Below are positions 29,769-32,861 of a stretch of 32,861 nt of DNA, one piece after another. The DNA comes from Ruminococcus sp. UBA4385 (GTDB taxonomy: Bacteria; Bacillota_A; Clostridia; Oscillospirales; Ruminococcaceae): contig DGRP01000033.1 in assembly GCA_002391065.1 (NCBI GenBank), positions 1 to 32,861 of the forward strand, written 5' to 3'. Within the stretch, counting starts at the first letter, position 1, and each line of letters begins with the position of its first letter. The translations under genes and the position numbers were made by a program. Under the pieces are notes generated by a model. That model searched no databases. It worked only from the letters and a program-made list of their open reading frames with translations, and was not told the origin of the DNA.

Positions 29769-30988
29769 AAACCCTATACCTTGACCTATCTATGGGCGCT
29801 GCAGGAGATATGCTCACCGCAGCGCTCCTTGAGCTTTTACCCGACAAGAAAGCTTTTACCGAAAAGCTTAATTCTCTCGGTATACCGAAAGTGCGTTTCA
29901 CTGCCGAGACCTCGGTAAAATGCGGAATTACAGGCACTTATATGAGCGTGACTGTTGACGGAGAAGAAGAGCACGAGCACCATCATCACCACCATGAGCA
30001 CAGCCATGACCATCATCACGAGCACGAACACCACCACGAGCATGAGCATCATCATACAAGCCTTCATGACATTGAGCATATAGTGTCTCATCTTGCCGTT
30101 TCCGACAAGGTAAAGGCTGATGTGCTTGCAGTTTATAACCTGATCGCAGAGGCAGAAAGCCACGCTCACGGAAAGCCTGTCACGGAGATCCATTTCCACG
30201 AGGTAGGCACTCTCGATGCGGTTGCAGATGTTACTGCAGTCTGCCTGCTGATAGAGGAGCTCGGTGTTTCGGATATAAAGGCATCACCCGTTCATGTCGG
30301 AAGCGGTCATGTACACTGCGCTCACGGAGTGCTCCCCGTGCCTGCTCCTGCTACTGCACATATCCTGCGTGATGTTCCTGCCTACGGCGGAAGGATAGAG
30401 GGCGAGCTCTGCACACCTACAGGGGCGGCACTTCTGAAGCATTTTGTGAAAAGCTTCGGTGATATGCCGATTATGCGCACCTTTGCAATCGGTTACGGAA
30501 TGGGCAGGAAGGACTTTGAACAGGCAAACTGCGTAAGAGCCTTCCTCGGAGAGACAGAGGACAAAAATGATACTATGCTTGAGCTCTCCTGCAACCTTGA
30601 TGACATGACCCCCGAGGACATAGCCTCTGCCTGTGAGATACTGCTTGCAAGCGGAGCAAACGATGTGTGGACTGTGCCTGTCGGTATGAAAAAAGGAAGA
30701 CAGGGAACGCTTCTGAGCGTTATCTGTTCAGAGGCTCAGAGAGATGAAATCGTCGGTCTTATTTTCAGGCATACAAGCACTATAGGTATCAGAGAAAAAA
30801 AGCTTACACGCTATGTTCTTGACCGCCGTGAAGAAAGTTTTGAAACCGAATACGGAACAGTCAGAGTGAAAATTTCAGAGGGCTGCGGTGTCACCAGGCG
30901 CAAATTTGAGCACGATGACCTCGCCGGAATTGCAAAAGAACAGAATATGAGCATTGAAGAGCTCAGACAGCACCTTGAAGGGAAATAA
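29765..30988 (+). CDS. larC: Nickel insertion protein LarC
   Basis: A 407-residue CTP-dependent cyclometallase that puts nickel into the pincer cofactor. The start reads LYLDLSMGAAGDMLTAALLE. A His-rich run (about 70-100, EHHHHHH and HDHHHEHEHHH type) may store or deliver nickel. The core has HFHEVGTLDAVADV, SPVHVGSGHV, LPVPAPAT and ELCTPTGAALL. The C-terminal part has SCNLDDMTPEDIA and VGMKKGRQG. In Lactobacillus plantarum the protein is made from larC1 and larC2 through a frameshift; here it is one uninterrupted frame. Coupled to larB by a 4-bp overlap. Confidence 0.96.
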   Translation: MKTLYLDLSMGAAGDMLTAALLELLPDKKAFTEKLNSLGIPKVRFTAETSVKCGITGTYMSVTVDGEEEHEHHHHHHEHSHDHHHEHEHHHEHEHHHTSLHDIEHIVSHLAVSDKVKADVLAVYNLIAEAESHAHGKPVTEIHFHEVGTLDAVADVTAVCLLIEELGVSDIKASPVHVGSGHVHCAHGVLPVPAPATAHILRDVPAYGGRIEGELCTPTGAALLKHFVKSFGDMPIMRTFAIGYGMGRKDFEQANCVRAFLGETEDKNDTMLELSCNLDDMTPEDIASACEILLASGANDVWTVPVGMKKGRQGTLLSVICSEAQRDEIVGLIFRHTSTIGIREKKLTRYVLDRREESFETEYGTVRVKISEGCGVTRRKFEHDDLAGIAKEQNMSIEELRQHLEGK

Positions 30989-30990
30989 GC

Positions 30991-31797
30991 ATGGATACTC
31001 TCGCACAGAAAAAACGAAGGCTTGAAGAAATACTCAGAAGTCTCGGCAGTGCGGCTGTGGCTTTTTCATCGGGAGTTGACTCGACCTTCCTGCTTAAAAC
31101 AGCCCATAATGTGCTTGGCGATAAGGCTATTGCTGTAACAGTGAGTATGCACTCAATGCCAGAGAGGGAGCTGAACGAAGCAAAGCGTTTCTGTGAAGGA
31201 AACGGGATAAAACTGCTTCTTATCAGGCACAACGAGCTTGCTGTCGAGGGCTTCAGAGAAAACCCCGAAAACAGGTGTTATATCTGCAAAAAGGCTATAT
31301 TTCAGAAAATAATCAGCTGTGCCGGGGATGAAGGTCTTGCATACGTTCTTGAAGGCTCAAACCTTGACGATGAGGGCGACTACCGCCCGGGGCTTAAAGC
31401 GATAGCAGAACTCGGTATCAGAAGTCCTCTGCGTGAGGCAGGGCTTACAAAAGCCGATATAAGGGCACTCTCAAAGGAGAGCGGGCTTCCCACCTGGGAT
31501 AAGCCATCTTATGCCTGCTTATCGACCAGATTTCCCTACGGCGAAACTATCACTGCCGAGCGCCTTTCAATGGTTGAAAAAGCCGAGGAGTATCTCTTTA
31601 AGCTTGGTATACGTCAGGCAAGAGTGCGTGTTCACAAAGGCATTGCAAGGATAGAAGTACTGAAAAACGACTTTAACCAAATAATCGGAAATGCCGATGA
31701 TATAAACTCGTATTTTTCCGGGCTTGGATTCAGCTACACGGCGCTCGATCTCGGCGGATACAAAACAGGAAGCATGAACAAAAACATTCGTAAATAG
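30991..31797 (+). CDS. larE: ATP-dependent sacrificial sulfur transferase LarE
   Basis: Adds sulfur to the pincer precursor. The 268-residue protein has the PP-loop SSGVDS (26-31), an RCYICKK segment (about 95-101), the EGSNLDDEGDYRPG motif, and Cys176 in PSYACLSTRFPYG. Cys176 falls at the same number as the sacrificial cysteine of the L. plantarum enzyme, so this is the type that gives up its own sulfur and is converted to dehydroalanine. The three-cysteine, Fe-S-dependent type is not evident. It begins two bases after larC. Confidence 0.95.
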   Translation: MDTLAQKKRRLEEILRSLGSAAVAFSSGVDSTFLLKTAHNVLGDKAIAVTVSMHSMPERELNEAKRFCEGNGIKLLLIRHNELAVEGFRENPENRCYICKKAIFQKIISCAGDEGLAYVLEGSNLDDEGDYRPGLKAIAELGIRSPLREAGLTKADIRALSKESGLPTWDKPSYACLSTRFPYGETITAERLSMVEKAEEYLFKLGIRQARVRVHKGIARIEVLKNDFNQIIGNADDINSYFSGLGFSYTALDLGGYKTGSMNKNIRK

Positions 31798-31806
31798 GAG
31801 GACATT

Positions 31807-32841
31807 ATGCCATTCAACATAGTCAGAAACGACATTACAAAAATGAGCACAGATGCGATAGTAAATGCAGCGAACAGGTCTCTTCTCGGGGGCGGCGGAG
31901 TTGACGGTGCTATCCACAGGGCGGCAGGACCTGAGCTTTTAGAGGAGTGCAGAACTCTCGGCGGCTGTGAAACAGGCGATGCAAAAGCAACCAAAGCATA
32001 CAAGCTTCCCTGCAAATATGTTATCCACACAGTCGGCCCTATATGGCAAGGCGGAAAGCAGGGTGAAAGGAACGCTCTCTATTCCTGTTATAAGCGCTCC
32101 TTAGAGGAGGCAGAAAAGCTCGGCTGTGAGTCGATAGCCTTTCCGCTTATTTCGGCAGGCATTTACGGCTACCCTAAGCAGGAAGCTATAGAGGTTGCAA
32201 CCGAGGCTATCTCCGATTTTCTTGAACACAATGATATGGAGGTTTATCTGATCGTCTTCGGGAGGAGCTCGGTTATAATCAGCGAACAGCTTTTCGGAGA
32301 GATAAAGCAGTATATAGATGACAACTATGCCGATTCTCAGCCCGAACCACGCAGGCGTGGTCTCTTCTCAAATATGATGCATAATCAGGGTCTGAACAGA
32401 GCTGCGAAAAACTCCTCTCCGCTGCTTGGCTCAGCTGCGCCTATGCCTGTGCAGGAGGAGGCTGCTGCGGATATGTCCCTTGATGAGCTCATGGGCTCAG
32501 GCAGCGAAACCTTCTCGCAGACCTTGCTCAGGCTTATCGACGAGAGGGGCATGACCGATGTTCAGGCATACAAGAAAGCCAACATCGACCGAAAGCTTTT
32601 CTCAAAGATAAGAAGCAACAAGGACTACAGCCCGAAGAAATCCACTGTCATAGCCTTTGCAATAGCACTGGAGCTTAATGTCAGTGAGACAGAGGAGCTT
32701 CTTGCAAAGGCAGGCTTTGCGCTCTCACCGAGTATAAAATCTGACGTCATAGTGCGCTACTTTATCACAAAGCATAGGTACGATATTTTTGAGATTAATC
32801 AGGCACTTTTCTCTTTCGAGCAGGGTCTTATTGGTGCATAA
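31807..32841 (+). CDS. Macro-domain ADP-ribose hydrolase fused to a helical HTH-like C-terminal domain
   Basis: A 344-residue protein. The macro domain (about 1-165) has [19 protein letters not shown], seen as [18 protein letters not shown], and the [12 protein letters not shown] loop, both typical of MacroD-type enzymes that remove ADP-ribose or deacetylate O-acetyl-ADP-ribose. A variable linker (about 170-240) leads to a C-terminal domain (about 245-344) with [33 protein letters not shown] and [20 protein letters not shown]. The order of helices resembles a Cro/CI-type HTH, but DNA binding is unproven. It starts nine bases after larE with AGGAGG, so it belongs to the same transcript. Confidence 0.9.
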   Translation: MPFNIVRNDITKMSTDAIVNAANRSLLGGGGVDGAIHRAAGPELLEECRTLGGCETGDAKATKAYKLPCKYVIHTVGPIWQGGKQGERNALYSCYKRSLEEAEKLGCESIAFPLISAGIYGYPKQEAIEVATEAISDFLEHNDMEVYLIVFGRSSVIISEQLFGEIKQYIDDNYADSQPEPRRRGLFSNMMHNQGLNRAAKNSSPLLGSAAPMPVQEEAAADMSLDELMGSGSETFSQTLLRLIDERGMTDVQAYKKANIDRKLFSKIRSNKDYSPKKSTVIAFAIALELNVSETEELLAKAGFALSPSIKSDVIVRYFITKHRYDIFEINQALFSFEQGLIGA

Positions 32842-32861
32842 TCAAAACCACCCGTTGAACG

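Overview
The window looks like a chromosomal segment of a Clostridia-type Bacillota, most plausibly a Ruminococcus-like gut anaerobe. The supporting signs are strong AGGAGG ribosome sites, sigma-A promoters with 17-nt spacers, a tRNA-Phe T-box before pheST, IreB, PdaA, a bifunctional AdhE, many lipoproteins and several TTG starts. The genus is an inference. I found no rRNA, tRNA, CRISPR array, transposase or phage gene.

Layout, left to right. Positions 1-414 hold no convincing protein gene, but have three nested or serial inverted repeats (possible structured RNA) and one copy of a dispersed mosaic repeat. Positions 455-5247 (minus) form a membrane operon: NfeD-like protein, three-TM protein, flotillin, DUF3592-like protein and a transglutaminase-like lipoprotein. 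It is divergent from an XRE regulator (5473). Each of the two facing promoters has the same palindrome, ATGTAAAT-N3-ATTTACAT, just downstream of its -10 box. Positions 6103-9924 are a TetR regulator, an ABC ATPase and two ABC-2 permeases. Positions 9948-13857 are the T-box-controlled pheS-pheT operon. Then come ireB, whose 3' end has been tandemly copied with a 90-bp period, and a lipoprotein PdaA-like deacetylase.

Positions 15455-16918 (minus) carry a small lipoprotein and an APH-fold protein whose catalytic Asp is Asn. adhE (17278) has two promoters and a candidate Rex site on the second -35 box. A long minus-strand series (26964 to 19927) encodes NadB, NadC, a MIF-family tautomerase, uridine phosphorylase, a PrsA/SurA-like lipoprotein, an unrecognised protein with a PD-(D/E)XK-like motif, and a D,D-carboxypeptidase. 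The right end (plus) carries an aldo/keto reductase with ferredoxin motifs, two small membrane proteins, larB, larC and larE for the nickel-pincer cofactor, and a macro-domain fusion protein.

How they fit together: the NfeD-flotillin set probably acts in membrane microdomains under the XRE repressor. PdaA-like protein, carboxypeptidase and foldase serve the envelope. NadB/NadC supply NAD, and AdhE reoxidises NADH, which would fit Rex control. LarB/C/E make a cofactor whose usual user, LarA, is not in the window.

The best candidates for something undescribed are the twin-operator XRE/NfeD-flotillin module, the left-edge structured region, the two matching post-stop elements near 13867 and 16149, the mosaic repeat family, the nuclease-like protein at 21324-22073, and the lar cluster with its two small membrane proteins.
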